Assembly (NCBI GenBank): GCA_003167495.1
Contig: PMSX01000342.1
Span: 82,122-146,121, forward strand
Reading direction: 5' to 3'
DNA: 64,000 nt
From: Bryobacterales bacterium
GTDB lineage: Bacteria; Acidobacteriota; Terriglobia; Bryobacterales; Bryobacteraceae
The translations under genes were made by a program, and so were the position numbers. How positions within the stretch are numbered: the stretch's first letter is position 1; each line of letters opens with the position of its first letter. The notes under the pieces are model-generated. The model saw only the letters and a list, made by a program, of their open reading frames with translations, was not told where the DNA came from and made no database searches. This document shows, piece by piece, positions 30,452 through 41,309 of this stretch.

Positions 30452-33400
30452 GTGCCCAAGCGTACAGATCTCAAACGCATCATGATCATCGGCTCTGGTC
30501 CCATCGTCATCGGCCAAGCCTGCGAATTCGATTATTCCGGCGCGCAAGCCTGCAAAGCCCTGCGCCAGGAAGGATATGAGGTCATCCTAATCAATTCCAA
30601 CCCAGCCACTATCATGACCGATCCCGAGCTCGCCGACCGCACCTACGTCGAACCACTCAGCGTCGCCTATGCCACGGAAGTCATTCGCAAAGAACGCCCC
30701 GATGCATTGCTATCCACCGTCGGCGGTCAAACCGCTCTGAACCTAGCTGTCGAACTCGCCGAAGCAGGTGTGCTCGATGAATACAAAGTCGAACTCATCG
30801 GCGCCAAGATCGAAGCCATCAAGAAGGCCGAAGACCGTCTGCTTTTCAAAGACGCCATGCGCAAAATCGGTCTCGATATGACGCAGTCCCAACTCGTCAA
30901 TAATCTCGAAGACGGCCTCAAATTCGCCGAGCGCATGGGTTATCCCATCATCCTGCGCCCCAGCTTCACTATGGGTGGTACCGGCGGCGGCATTGCTTAC
31001 AATCGCGAAGACCTCGAAGAAATCCTCGAACGCGGCATCGATCTCTCGCCCGTGCACGAAGTTCTGATCGAAGAAAGCGTTCTTGGTTGGAAAGAATTCG
31101 AACTCGAAGTGATGCGAGACCTGGCAGGCAACGGCATCATCGTCTGCTCTATCGAAAACTTCGATCCCATGGGCGTCCACACCGGCGATTCCATCACTGT
31201 CGCTCCCGCGCAAACACTCACCGATCGCGAATATCAGATGATGCGCGACGCGGCTTTACGCTGCCTTAACGAGATCGGCGTCGATACCGGCGGCTCCAAC
31301 GTGCAGTTCGCCATCAATCCGCAGAACGGCCGCATGGTGATTGTTGAAATGAATCCGCGCGTCTCGCGGAGTTCCGCTCTCGCCTCGAAAGCCACCGGCT
31401 TCCCCATCGCGAAAATCGCCGCCAAGCTGGCTGTCGGCTACCGTCTCGACGAAATCAAGAACGATATCACTCGGGCCACTCCCGCGTGCTTCGAACCCAC
31501 CATCGATTACGTCGTCGTCAAAATTCCGCGTTGGCAATTCGAAAAGTTCCCGGGCGCCGAACCCGTTCTCGGCACGCAGATGAAATCCGTGGGCGAAGCC
31601 ATGGCCATCGGCCGCACCTTCAAGCAGGCTCTTGGCAAAGGTCTGCGCAGTCTCGAAACCGGTAAAGCCTCCGGCGCCAAGCTCGATCCTGCGCTCATCG
31701 CTAAACGGCTTATCACGCCTAACCCCGAGCGTCTCAATTACATCCGTTTCGCCTTCGACCAAGGCTATGCCGTCGGAGAAGTTTTCGAAATGACCAACAT
31801 TGATCCCTGGTTTCTCCAGCAAGTCTACGAAGTTGTCCATCTCGAAAAAACTCTCAACGGCCGCGCGCTCTCTTCCATTGGCGCACGCGAATTCCGTAAG
31901 CTCAAACGCGATGGTTTGGGCGATCGCCAAATCGCTGAACATCTCGCCGTCGAGCCCATGGCCGTCCGCGAAGCCCGCAAAAACTTAGGCGTCGAAGCGG
32001 TCTTCAATCGCGTCGATACTTGCGCCGCGGAATTCGAAAGCTTCACGCCTTACATGTATTCGAGCTACGAATCGGAGAACGAAGCGTCTCCGTCCAATCG
32101 CAAAAAGGTCATGATTCTCGGCAGTGGCCCCAATCGCATAGGGCAGGGGATTGAGTTCGATTACTGCTGTTGCCACGCGTCGTTCGCGCTGCAGGATTTC
32201 GGCGTTGAATCCATCATGGTCAACTGCAACCCCGAAACCGTCTCCACCGATTACGATACGAGCGACCGCCTTTACTTCGAGCCTCTCACGCAAGAAGAAG
32301 TTCTCAACATCTACGACACCGAGAAGCCCGACGGGCTCATCGTTCAGTTCGGCGGCCAGACGCCTCTTAATCTCGCGATGCCTCTCAAGGAACTCGGCCT
32401 GCCCATTATCGGGACCGATCCTAGCTCCATCGATCTTGCCGAAGACCGCAAGCTCTTCGGCAAACTTCTAACCGATCTCAACATTCCTTCGCCGCCGCAC
32501 GGGACGGCTACCAGCGTCTCCGAGGCGTGTGAAGTGGCCGCGCGTCTGGGCTTCCCCGTGCTGGTTCGTCCCAGCTACGTGCTCGGTGGCCGCAACATGG
32601 TCATTGCTTATAACGAAGAAACCGTACGCCGCTACATGCAGGAAGCTACCAATCTTTCCGTCAAGCGCCCTGTGCTGATCGATCGTTTTCTCGAAGACGC
32701 CACCGAAGTTGATGTCGACGCGCTTTGCGACGGCCAAAACGTTCTCATCGCCGGCATCATGGAACACATTGAAGAAGCAGGCGTCCATTCGGGCGATAGT
32801 TCCTGCGTTCTTCCTGCCATCTCCATTGCCAAGAAGACCATCGCGACCATCGAAGAATACACCGCCAAACTCGCCCGCGCCCTCAACGTTATCGGCTTGA
32901 TGAACGTTCAGTACGCGCTCAAGAATGGCGATGTCTACGTGCTCGAAGTCAACCCGCGCGCCTCGCGTACTGTACCGTTTGTCAGCAAAGCGACCGGCGT
33001 GCCGCTGCCCAAAATCGCAGTCGGGCTGATGCTCGGCAAAAAGCTCGATGAATTCCAATCTGTTACGGGCGGCATCGTCAACGGCACTTTGCCGGTACGC
33101 AGTTTCTTCGTCAAAAGCCCCGTCTTTCCGTTCAACAAATTTCCCGGTGTTGACCCAGCCCTCGGACCTGAAATGCGATCTACCGGCGAAGTCATGGGCG
33201 TCGGCGAAAGTTTTGGCGAAGCCTTTGGCAAAGCGCAACTGGCCGCTGGCTCGCCGATTCCCGATTCCGGCGCGCTCTTCATCAGCGTGAACGATCGCGA
33301 CAAGAACGCCGCCGTGGAAGTCGCGCGAAAATTCCACGATTTCGGATTCACCCTCTTCGCTACGCGCGGCACCGCGGGCGCGTTGAAAGCTGTGGGGCTG

Positions 33401-33670
33401 CCTTGCAAAACGGTCTTCAAAGTCAATGAAGGCCGCCCCAATGCCGTCGATCTTCTCAAAGCCGGCAACCTCAAGCTCGTCATATACACAACAACCGGCA
33501 GCCATTCTTTCCCCGACGAACAAACGATTCGCCGCAATGCCGTCACTTATCGCATCCCGTGCATCACTACCATGAGCGGCGCACGTGCCGCAGCCGAAGC
33601 CATCGCCTCTCGCCGGCGCGACCCGCTCCGTGTGTGGAGCTTGCAGGAACTCCATGCTGCCAACTCGTAG
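30452..33670 (+). CDS. carB: Carbamoyl-phosphate synthase large subunit
   Basis: GTG start: [59 protein letters not shown]; duplicated ATP-grasp halves; C-terminal MGS-like domain. ORF track start 30251 lies upstream. Confidence 0.95.
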   Translation: MPKRTDLKRIMIIGSGPIVIGQACEFDYSGAQACKALRQEGYEVILINSNPATIMTDPELADRTYVEPLSVAYATEVIRKERPDALLSTVGGQTALNLAVELAEAGVLDEYKVELIGAKIEAIKKAEDRLLFKDAMRKIGLDMTQSQLVNNLEDGLKFAERMGYPIILRPSFTMGGTGGGIAYNREDLEEILERGIDLSPVHEVLIEESVLGWKEFELEVMRDLAGNGIIVCSIENFDPMGVHTGDSITVAPAQTLTDREYQMMRDAALRCLNEIGVDTGGSNVQFAINPQNGRMVIVEMNPRVSRSSALASKATGFPIAKIAAKLAVGYRLDEIKNDITRATPACFEPTIDYVVVKIPRWQFEKFPGAEPVLGTQMKSVGEAMAIGRTFKQALGKGLRSLETGKASGAKLDPALIAKRLITPNPERLNYIRFAFDQGYAVGEVFEMTNIDPWFLQQVYEVVHLEKTLNGRALSSIGAREFRKLKRDGLGDRQIAEHLAVEPMAVREARKNLGVEAVFNRVDTCAAEFESFTPYMYSSYESENEASPSNRKKVMILGSGPNRIGQGIEFDYCCCHASFALQDFGVESIMVNCNPETVSTDYDTSDRLYFEPLTQEEVLNIYDTEKPDGLIVQFGGQTPLNLAMPLKELGLPIIGTDPSSIDLAEDRKLFGKLLTDLNIPSPPHGTATSVSEACEVAARLGFPVLVRPSYVLGGRNMVIAYNEETVRRYMQEATNLSVKRPVLIDRFLEDATEVDVDALCDGQNVLIAGIMEHIEEAGVHSGDSSCVLPAISIAKKTIATIEEYTAKLARALNVIGLMNVQYALKNGDVYVLEVNPRASRTVPFVSKATGVPLPKIAVGLMLGKKLDEFQSVTGGIVNGTLPVRSFFVKSPVFPFNKFPGVDPALGPEMRSTGEVMGVGESFGEAFGKAQLAAGSPIPDSGALFISVNDRDKNAAVEVARKFHDFGFTLFATRGTAGALKAVGLPCKTVFKVNEGRPNAVDLLKAGNLKLVIYTTTGSHSFPDEQTIRRNAVTYRIPCITTMSGARAAAEAIASRRRDPLRVWSLQELHAANS

Positions 33671-35024
33671 AACAGTTCTTTCTTCTACTGCCTCCGCCGC
33701 TCTACTTAAGACCGCCCAATCCATCAGCCCCAATATCGTCATCATTATCGCCGACCAAGTCCGCTACGACGCAGTCGGCGCATATGGGCAAAACCCGATG
33801 GACGTCACACCCAACATCGACGCCCTGGCCCACGCCGGCACCCTTTATCGTCATGCTTTCGTCACCCAACCCGTTTGCAGCCCTTCGCGTGCCAGCATGT
33901 TCACCGGCCAATATCCGGCTCGTCACGGAGTCTGGCGCAACACCGGCGGCGGTGTCGCGCTCAATCCCGCCACGCCTACCATTGCCACTGAACTGACCAA
34001 AGCCGGTTACTCCGCCAACTACATCGGCAAATGGCATCTCGCCGACGGCCCAGCCGGACCAGTCGCAGCGTCCGCCCGCGGTGGCTTTCTTGGTCTCTGG
34101 GAAGCTGCCAACCTGCTGGAATTTACTTCGCATCCCTTCGAAGGGGAACTCTATGACGGCGACGGCCAACCAATCCCATTCAAAGACGAATACCGGGTTG
34201 ACTTCATGACGGGTCGCGCCAAACGTTTCCTCAACAACGTTTCCACCAGTTCACCGTTCCTGCTGGTCGTATCATTTCTCGAACCGCATCAACAAAACGA
34301 CATGGGTCGCATGGTAGCGCCCAAAGGATTTGCCGAAAAATATAAGAATCCTTATGTGCCGCTAGATCTGCGACCATTTCCTGGCGACTATCAGCAGCAA
34401 TTACCCGACCATTATGGCTGCATCAAAAGCATAGACAACGCTGTTGGAGAGATCAATAAGACCCTCAAAGACCGCAACCTCCTAGAAAACACAATTGTTG
34501 TTTTCTTGAGTGATCACGGCTGCCACTTCATGACTCGGAACAGCGAATACAAACGCAGCGGGCATGATTCTTCTATTCGCATCCCCTTGGTGCTGAACGG
34601 GCCAGGCTTCTCCCGCGGCCAGGAAGTTCAAAGCCTTACGTCCACAGTCGACCTCATGCCGATCCTTCTTAAAGCCGTCGGCCAACCCATTCCCGCGTCT
34701 GTCCAACTCAGCAAGACGCCCGACGAAATCTTCGTTCAGATGTCGGAATTCTGGAATGCGCGCGCCCTTCGAAATGCGAAATGGACGTACGTCGTTGCAG
34801 TTCCTCGCGCTGGCGAGAAGCATGTCGCACAGCCCAATTCGCCGCGCTACAGCTCCTTTCAGCTCTATGACAACCGGGCCGATCCTTATCAGCAAGTTAA
34901 TCTTTGCGGCCGCCAGGAAACCGTGGCCGTCGAACAAGAACTTCGTGAGCGGCTTCTTGCTCGCATGTCCGAAGCCGGCGATCCACCAGCCGAAATTCTT
35001 CCGTGTGAGTTTCCCTATGCTTGA
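33654..35024 (+). CDS. Sulfatase (arylsulfatase-like)
   Basis: [97 protein letters not shown] formylglycine-type motif. Confidence 0.92.
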   Translation: MLPTRRTVLSSTASAALLKTAQSISPNIVIIIADQVRYDAVGAYGQNPMDVTPNIDALAHAGTLYRHAFVTQPVCSPSRASMFTGQYPARHGVWRNTGGGVALNPATPTIATELTKAGYSANYIGKWHLADGPAGPVAASARGGFLGLWEAANLLEFTSHPFEGELYDGDGQPIPFKDEYRVDFMTGRAKRFLNNVSTSSPFLLVVSFLEPHQQNDMGRMVAPKGFAEKYKNPYVPLDLRPFPGDYQQQLPDHYGCIKSIDNAVGEINKTLKDRNLLENTIVVFLSDHGCHFMTRNSEYKRSGHDSSIRIPLVLNGPGFSRGQEVQSLTSTVDLMPILLKAVGQPIPASVQLSKTPDEIFVQMSEFWNARALRNAKWTYVVAVPRAGEKHVAQPNSPRYSSFQLYDNRADPYQQVNLCGRQETVAVEQELRERLLARMSEAGDPPAEILPCEFPYA

Positions 35025-35028
35025 GGAA

Positions 35029-35808
35029 CTATATAGTAATTCGGCCCTTGAGATACAGCACAGCGTGACCGGCGATTTCTACCCGGTCGCCAGCGAATTT
35101 GCAAAATAATTCGCCGCGGCGAGCCGAAACTTGCCACGCGTGGAGGGAGTTCTTAGCCAGTTTCGCTGCCCAATATGGAATGAGCGCGGAGTGCGCCGAA
35201 CCTGTTACCGGATCTTCCGGTACGCCCAGCTTCGGAGCAAAGAAGCGCGAAACAAAATCGCAATTTCTGCCTCGCGCTGTCGCGATAAACGCCGCCTTCT
35301 CGAATCGCGCGAGCGCTCCCATATCTGGTTGCAGGGAAAGCACTTCGTCTTCCGTTTCGTATACCAGAAAGTAGTCGCGCGATGCCAATATTTCCGTCGG
35401 TTTGCCACCCATCGCAGCCCCGAGGCCAGCGTCGGCCGCAATCGGTTTGGGCGGTCGGGAAGGGAAGTCCATCACCAACAAATCGCCATCGCGTTTGACC
35501 GTTAATTCCCCAGACTTCGTATCAAAGTATACAGTCTCGTCCTGGTAATCCAACTGATGGAACAAGACATAAGCCGAGGCGAGGGTGGCATGACCGCACA
35601 AGTCCATCTCAACTGCAGGCGTAAACCAGCGCAGATGATATCTGTTCTCCGTCCGCACAAAGTACGCCGTTTCAGATAGGTTATTTTCTAAGGCGATGGA
35701 TTGCAGCGTTGCGTCCGGAAGCCAGTTATCGAGTGGACAAACAGCCGCGGGATTGCCGCCGAAAACCTTGCTGGAAAAGGCATCAACTTGGAAGATGGAT
35801 AGCTCCAT
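35029..35808 (-). CDS. PhzF family isomerase
   Basis: 259 aa; FQVDAFSSKVFGGNPAAVCPLDNWLPD, LRWFTPAVEMDLCGHATLASAYVLF, EDPVTGSAHSALIPYW. Confidence 0.93.
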   Translation of the reverse strand: MELSIFQVDAFSSKVFGGNPAAVCPLDNWLPDATLQSIALENNLSETAYFVRTENRYHLRWFTPAVEMDLCGHATLASAYVLFHQLDYQDETVYFDTKSGELTVKRDGDLLVMDFPSRPPKPIAADAGLGAAMGGKPTEILASRDYFLVYETEDEVLSLQPDMGALARFEKAAFIATARGRNCDFVSRFFAPKLGVPEDPVTGSAHSALIPYWAAKLAKNSLHAWQVSARRGELFCKFAGDRVEIAGHAVLYLKGRITI

Positions 35809-35817
35809 CCACCTAGT

Positions 35818-36084
35818 TTAGTTCACGCGAACACGGAACTTCTCTTTCAGCACCAGTTCGTCGAAAATTGCTAAAACCTTTTTCCGGTAAGTATACATTT
35901 GGCGCAACGAATCGCGGAAATCTTCCTCATAGCGGCGGGGTTGAAGCCATTTATGCAAAAGAGGCCGGGGAACGTCAATATCGCGGCGCAAATCGTCCGC
36001 TGAATGTCCCCTTAGGAACAACCCGTAGAAGATCGCCGCCTCGCGTTGCGGGGCCAGCGGGTCGAACTCTTCGCGGCCTATCAT
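35818..36084 (-). CDS. Hypothetical protein (88 aa)
   Basis: MIGREEFDPLAPQREAAIFYGLFLRGHSADDLRRDIDVPRPLLHKWLQPRRYEEDFRDSLRQMYTYRKKVLAIFDELVLKEKFRVRVN; HTH-like helical segment. Confidence 0.6.
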   Translation of the reverse strand: MIGREEFDPLAPQREAAIFYGLFLRGHSADDLRRDIDVPRPLLHKWLQPRRYEEDFRDSLRQMYTYRKKVLAIFDELVLKEKFRVRVN

Positions 36085-36267
36085 AACCTTGCCAGAATTG
36101 CTTAATTCCGTATCGTACTACCAAAAGAGGAACTATAGATATGAAAATCTTCTTCCTCACAAGCGCAAAGGGCGCGGCGGCTCGCCGCCAAACAACAAAG
36201 AAACTCATAAGAACTCAGGGCGGCGTACCGTGACGCCGCGCCCACCTTGCGCGACTTCTTCCAAAGA

Positions 36268-36798
36268 TCAGTCTAACAACGCTGTCAAGTGCGGCGCTAC
36301 CGCAGTTTCAATCTGTGCAGAAAGGCGGCTGGGGTCGCTCGAATCGCCGTCAAAACTACCTACCCATACCTGGCTGCCGTCACGAGTGCTCACTATTTGG
36401 ACGCGCACGCGCACTTGCCCGGCCAGCTTTTCGACCTTGCCAATGATTATCATTTTGACGCCAAGTTCGAGCCCAACCAGAATGGGATCGGCATCGGTCT
36501 CAACGGCTGGTACTTCCACGCGAGAGACGCGCGTTAGCCCGCTAATCAGCGCATTTGTGAGCTTGTGGTCAAACTGAATATCGTCTGGGGCGGCACTCAG
36601 CGAATGGAACGGCAGCACGGCAATGCGGGGAAGTAGTTTGCCGGCTGTGGTAGCCGGACTCGCGTGCAAGAAATGAAACGCCCAAACTGCGAGAGTCGTG
36701 CCCGCCACTGCCGCTAGGACGAAAAGAAGCATGGATCCCAGGTTCAGCCGCTCGGGCGTTTCGTCCAATTCCTCGCTTACCGAAGGGTTCATTTGCAA
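36268..36798 (-). CDS. Membrane-anchored TolB-N/FlgO-like domain protein
   Basis: 176 aa; one TM segment then LPRIAVLPFHSLSAAPDDIQFDHKLTNALISGLTRV...VQIVSTRDGSQVWVGSFDGD. Confidence 0.75.
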   Translation of the reverse strand: MQMNPSVSEELDETPERLNLGSMLLFVLAAVAGTTLAVWAFHFLHASPATTAGKLLPRIAVLPFHSLSAAPDDIQFDHKLTNALISGLTRVSRVEVPAVETDADPILVGLELGVKMIIIGKVEKLAGQVRVRVQIVSTRDGSQVWVGSFDGDSSDPSRLSAQIETAVAPHLTALLD

Positions 36799-36841
36799 AT
36801 TAGTCTTCGGTGTTTCGAAATCTTCTCTTTAGATGTGCGGC

Positions 36842-37771
36842 TTACGGCTGTTCGCCATTCTCAGCGCCAGGCATTCCTTTGCCGATTTTTTCGGAGATTT
36901 TTGTTGAAAGGCCGGCAATGTCGTCGGAATTGCCCTCAAATCCGTTTGACCAGACTTGGCTGCCGTCCGCGGTGTTGATCAATTGCACTTTTACAAGAAT
37001 GTGTCCAGCTAGCCGCTGCGCCATCCCTCGGACGATCAATTGGGCACCCAATTCGCGGCCAGCAGTCACTGCGTCGGCCACTCCGGATTCCAGGTAATGC
37101 TGCACCGAAGATTCTGGCACAACCTGCAGTTGTGATTGCTTGGCGAGAGCGGTGACGATTGCTTCGGTTAAGCTTCGATTAAAACTATCGTCGTTCGCCG
37201 CTCCGGTCAGGGATTGAAAAGGCAAGATCGCAACTTGTGTAATCCCTTTGCTCGCGCTGAGCCGTGTAGGCATGAAGTGCCAAACCCCGATGCCGATTGC
37301 AGCAATCAGAATCACTGCCACCGATATACCCAATATGCCGACACCTTCCTTTTTTTTGGGAACCGATGTCTTGGAGAATTCGCGCTGCGGCTCCGCTTCT
37401 GGGATCTTGTTCCCAAATTGCGCATCGCTTGCCGAATCGCCCAGGTATTCAGTAACCTCGGCCTCGAATTGATAACCTTTCCCCAATATGAACCGCACAA
37501 TCGGGGCATGTTTGGAGGTGTCGTCGAGCAAGCGTTTCAGCTTGAGGATTTCGCTGGTTAGCTCTTCCTCGCCAAAAGACGATTTCGAAAAAAACGTCTC
37601 TACCAGTTTCTCCGCGGAAACTACTTGATCGCGATTTTCTATCAACTTTATCAACAAAGGAAGAGTTTTTCCCGGCGTAGCAACCAACAATCCGTCGCGG
37701 GTTAGCCGCTGATTCTCCCGATCCACCCGGAATCGATCGAATTCAAAAATTACTGTGAGAAGTGATGACAT
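36842..37771 (-). CDS. CadC-type winged-helix regulator with TM segment and TolB-N-like domain
   Basis: 309 aa; FEFDRFRVDRENQRLTRDGLLVATPGKTLPLLIKLIENRDQVVSAEKLVETFF...ILGKGYQFEAEV; TM; ITQVAILPFQSLTGAANDDSFNRSLTEAIVTAL. Confidence 0.85.
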   Translation of the reverse strand: MSSLLTVIFEFDRFRVDRENQRLTRDGLLVATPGKTLPLLIKLIENRDQVVSAEKLVETFFSKSSFGEEELTSEILKLKRLLDDTSKHAPIVRFILGKGYQFEAEVTEYLGDSASDAQFGNKIPEAEPQREFSKTSVPKKKEGVGILGISVAVILIAAIGIGVWHFMPTRLSASKGITQVAILPFQSLTGAANDDSFNRSLTEAIVTALAKQSQLQVVPESSVQHYLESGVADAVTAGRELGAQLIVRGMAQRLAGHILVKVQLINTADGSQVWSNGFEGNSDDIAGLSTKISEKIGKGMPGAENGEQP

Positions 37772-37831
37772 TAGTCCTCTGCAGTCCTACAACTTAGTCT
37801 TCGGCTGTATGTAATGGTTCCTCCAGACCCG

Positions 37832-37873
37832 AACGCAAAAAAGGCGGTTTTCTTTCGAAAGCCGCCTTTAGCG
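37832..37873 (-). terminator. Intrinsic terminator downstream of the TonB receptor
   Basis: On the minus strand GGCGGCTTTC GAAA GAAAACCGCC TTTTTT: 10-bp stem with one wobble pair, followed by a T-run. Confidence 0.8.
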
Positions 37874-37899
37874 TTTTGGATTGTTAAGGATAGCGGTAT

Positions 37900-40800
37900 C
37901 TAGAACGTCACCTTCGCTCCGAGCTGAATGGCTCGACCGCCACCAGTGCCGTTCACACCGCCGTTGCCGCTGCCCAAAGTGCTGTTCACGTAACCGAACG
38001 TCGCGCTGGTTAGTGAATTACTTGGGTTGTTGAACTGCGGCGTATTGGTGATTTGGAATGCTTCACCGCGAATTTCCAGATTGAAGCGCTCGGTGATCTT
38101 GAAGTGCTTGAACAACGACAGATTCAGTCCAAACAAGCCCGGTCCGAACATGTTATTGCGGCCCACATTCCCGAATACGACCCCCACCGGCTGCGCGAAG
38201 CTAGCAGTGCTAAACCATGGGTTGCCTATATTAATTCCCTTTGGATAACTCACAGGCGCCACCATGTTCGCCGTCTGGGTGCTGCCTGGAGAGTTCAACG
38301 TTCCGCCATTGGCCGTTACGTAGAACGGTATGCCGGAATCGAGCGTGAGAATGCCAGAAACTTCCCAGTTCCCCAACACCTTGGAAACCACGCCAGAGCT
38401 CAGCCACTTTTTCCCATAGCCAAACGGCAACTGGTAGATATAACTTTGCACGAAACCGTACTGGCGGTCGAAATCAGTCGGTGCGTAGTTGCGTCGCTGG
38501 TTGATAAAGAACGTCAAACCACCGTCGTCGTCCGACTGGTATCCCAAAGCCTTCTGCCAGCTAAACGAAGTGGTAATCAGCAGTCCACCGGCAAAGCGGC
38601 GATCCAACTTGACTTGCAGCGCGTTGTAAGTGGACGAATAGGCCGAGAAATATTGGGTTGTACTCGCAGTACGGTGAAAAATGGCTCCAGGTTCACCGGT
38701 TGTCCCCGTGCCGATTACAGAGACCGAATTGATGCTGGTGGAGGTGGGATTGTCCACCCCGTGATTGCCCACATAAGCCATATCCAACGAGAAGTGGAAT
38801 GGCAACGCCTGTTGAACCGCGAAATTCCACGAAATGACGTGCGGGTTCTTCCAGTTCAGCGGAATATAGTTATACGATTGGCTGTCGAGCGGGCCGCTAT
38901 TCGGGATTTGAATGATTCCGTTGGAAGGAATCGCAATCGGAACAGGCAGCGGGAAACCGGCTTCGAAGCTAGCAGGCGTGACGTTGTCCGCCAGTACTGC
39001 GGGACCGTATCCGTTACCCAGCGGGTTGTACGCGTTGTTAGCGCGCACGGGATAGTTATACGCGTAGTTGTTGTCCGTAAAGGGAACATACGATACCCCG
39101 AAACCTGAGCGGATGACCGTCTTTTCACTCAAGCGATAAGCCAATCCAAGGCGCGGCGCCCAATTGTTATAGCGGGTTTTCATTCCCAGGTTCAGCGGAT
39201 TACCGCCTACGCCCGCAATCACCAGCGTGTTGTTGTTCGGGTCGTAGTTCGAGAACGCTCCAGCGAATTCAGGGGTGGCCGGAGGATAGAATTCCCAGCG
39301 CAAACCCAGATCCAGGGTGAATTTCGGCGTGACCTGCCACTTGTCTCCAGCAAAGCCGAAGAACTGCCATTCGCGATAAGCCGGGAAATAGGTATTCAAA
39401 TCGCGGCCCACTTGACTCGGACTGTCGAGCAGAAAGCTAGCCATGTCGTTCCCAAAGCCGGCAGACGCGCCGGGAATCGAAGTCTCGTTGGTGCTAAACG
39501 TATACACTCCGCGCGGACTGTACGTTTGATCTTGCAGCAAGTCATCGCGGATGCGCCGCAAATCGCCGCCGAATTTGATGGTGTGATTCCGCAAAATCTT
39601 TGTCCAAACATTAACCGCGTCTACGTTTGCCTCCGCACGTACCCACGGAATGCTCGCCGAGTACCCAACCAGCGGACTGGTGAAGTCGCCAATGCTGATT
39701 CCCACCATGCCGCTGGTGAACGGGCTGATGTTGACTCCGGGAATACCAACTTTCGTCGCATCATCGGATCCGTAATCCGTAGGCACTGAGACATTATGGT
39801 AGTGCGCCACCCCAACTCGCGCCTCGGCGATGAGGGTGGGGCTGAACACGTGAACGTAGTTCAATCCGCCGCTGTAGGTCTTCTGCGTTCCGGTTCCTTC
39901 GAAGGCTCCATTGGCATCGCCTCCCGCCGTGCCAAAGATAGGCGCCTGGTAAACAACCGGCCGGTTAAAGCTGAATCGTCCGCTGAACCGGTCCTTGTCC
40001 GTTGTCACCCAATCCATCTTGTAGTCCATTGAATCTGTAGTTTTGGTGAAGGCTGGCGCGGCGTAATAATTGTTAGAGGGCTTCGCGGCATTGTAGGGCT
40101 CGTTCGGCGCCGGCAAGAGCGCGAGAATATTCTCGGCAACGGGATTGAGCCGGCTAGTCGGAATAATGTTCCCCGCAAACGCAGTGCGGCCCACGCCTGT
40201 GATGTTGTTACCGGTCGCCGGATCGTAGACGATATGCGTGTCGGCGCTCAGATTCCCGGCATCGAAGGCTGGCGACGGAATGGTCTCCAGTGTGGCCGTT
40301 CCTTCCACATCCATCGTGCGCAGGTAATCGCCAAAGAAAAACAGTTTGTTCTTCTTAATGGGTCCACCGAAATCTCCACCCACGTAGTTGTAGTGAAGCG
40401 GCGGTACCGAAGGGTTGAAGAAACTGCGCGCATTCAGGTCGCTGTTCTGTAAGAATTCGTAGGCGCCTCCATGAAACGTATTTCCGCCCGATTTCAGAAT
40501 CACGTTGGTCACCGCGCCCGACGCCCGACCTAATTCCGGATCGAAGTTGCTGGTGACCACGTCCACCGTCTCAATCGCTTCGATCGGCGGCACCATAATC
40601 TGCAACAGGCCAGTCCGCTCGTTGTCGTCCGTCCCTTCAATCAGGTAGTTATTACCTTCGCGCATTTGGCCGTTGACTTCAGTCTGTAGTGAACTCTCAG
40701 CATTGAAAAACTGTGAATGCTGGAAAGTGGCGGGCGTTGTTCCGGGTACGAGATTCAAGAGCGACTGAAAATTCCGGTTGTTCCCTAGTGGCGCATCTTC

Positions 40801-41241
40801 CACCAACCGTACTTCCACTTTACGGCCGACGTCTGCCCGATCGGTCTCTAGCAGCGGCGGCACGCCACTCACCTCAACGGATTGGCTCAAACTGCCCGGT
40901 TGCAACACAAGGTCAACTCGCGTGCTGCTATTGACCAGCACGTCCACCTCTTTGCGGGTTTCTTTAGCAAAGCCAGTTGCTTCCACCTCCACCGAATAAC
41001 CACCTGGCGGCAATTGCGGAAAAGCGTAGTAGCCGCTCTCATTTGTTTGAGAGGTGTGACTGATGTTGGTATTTGTTTCGGTGATGGTGACTTTGGCGTT
41101 CGGAATAAGACCGCCCGACACGTCTGTTACCATACCCAGCAAGGTGGCGTTCACCGCCTGGCAATAGAGAGATTGAGAAGAGAAACAAATGGTGAGAGCA
41201 TAGAAAGCCCAAAGCCCCCACACCACTCGCAGGTGTTTCAT
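37900..41241 (-). CDS. TonB-dependent receptor (Oar-like) with carboxypeptidase-regulatory N-terminal domain
   Basis: 1113 aa; ATLLGMVTDVSGGLIPNAKVTITETNTNISHTSQTNESGYYAFPQLPPGGYSVEVEATGF; C-terminal aromatic F. Confidence 0.9.
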   Translation of the reverse strand: MKHLRVVWGLWAFYALTICFSSQSLYCQAVNATLLGMVTDVSGGLIPNAKVTITETNTNISHTSQTNESGYYAFPQLPPGGYSVEVEATGFAKETRKEVDVLVNSSTRVDLVLQPGSLSQSVEVSGVPPLLETDRADVGRKVEVRLVEDAPLGNNRNFQSLLNLVPGTTPATFQHSQFFNAESSLQTEVNGQMREGNNYLIEGTDDNERTGLLQIMVPPIEAIETVDVVTSNFDPELGRASGAVTNVILKSGGNTFHGGAYEFLQNSDLNARSFFNPSVPPLHYNYVGGDFGGPIKKNKLFFFGDYLRTMDVEGTATLETIPSPAFDAGNLSADTHIVYDPATGNNITGVGRTAFAGNIIPTSRLNPVAENILALLPAPNEPYNAAKPSNNYYAAPAFTKTTDSMDYKMDWVTTDKDRFSGRFSFNRPVVYQAPIFGTAGGDANGAFEGTGTQKTYSGGLNYVHVFSPTLIAEARVGVAHYHNVSVPTDYGSDDATKVGIPGVNISPFTSGMVGISIGDFTSPLVGYSASIPWVRAEANVDAVNVWTKILRNHTIKFGGDLRRIRDDLLQDQTYSPRGVYTFSTNETSIPGASAGFGNDMASFLLDSPSQVGRDLNTYFPAYREWQFFGFAGDKWQVTPKFTLDLGLRWEFYPPATPEFAGAFSNYDPNNNTLVIAGVGGNPLNLGMKTRYNNWAPRLGLAYRLSEKTVIRSGFGVSYVPFTDNNYAYNYPVRANNAYNPLGNGYGPAVLADNVTPASFEAGFPLPVPIAIPSNGIIQIPNSGPLDSQSYNYIPLNWKNPHVISWNFAVQQALPFHFSLDMAYVGNHGVDNPTSTSINSVSVIGTGTTGEPGAIFHRTASTTQYFSAYSSTYNALQVKLDRRFAGGLLITTSFSWQKALGYQSDDDGGLTFFINQRRNYAPTDFDRQYGFVQSYIYQLPFGYGKKWLSSGVVSKVLGNWEVSGILTLDSGIPFYVTANGGTLNSPGSTQTANMVAPVSYPKGINIGNPWFSTASFAQPVGVVFGNVGRNNMFGPGLFGLNLSLFKHFKITERFNLEIRGEAFQITNTPQFNNPSNSLTSATFGYVNSTLGSGNGGVNGTGGGRAIQLGAKVTF

Positions 41242-41309
41242 AAAGCCCCTCCACTAAAATCGTTTGTTGATTATATAAAAGCTATTTCGACTTAGCGACA
41301 ATATGACTT

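Noticed and set aside
32468-33745. 425-aa minus-strand ORF
   Set aside because: Antisense to carB, composition typical of a codon-bias shadow ORF.
36085-36267. Small plus-strand ORF 36089..36577
   Set aside because: Mostly antisense to the TolB-N-like protein and no domain recognised.
38053-39108. 351-aa plus-strand ORF
   Set aside because: Antisense to the TonB receptor with no recognisable domain.
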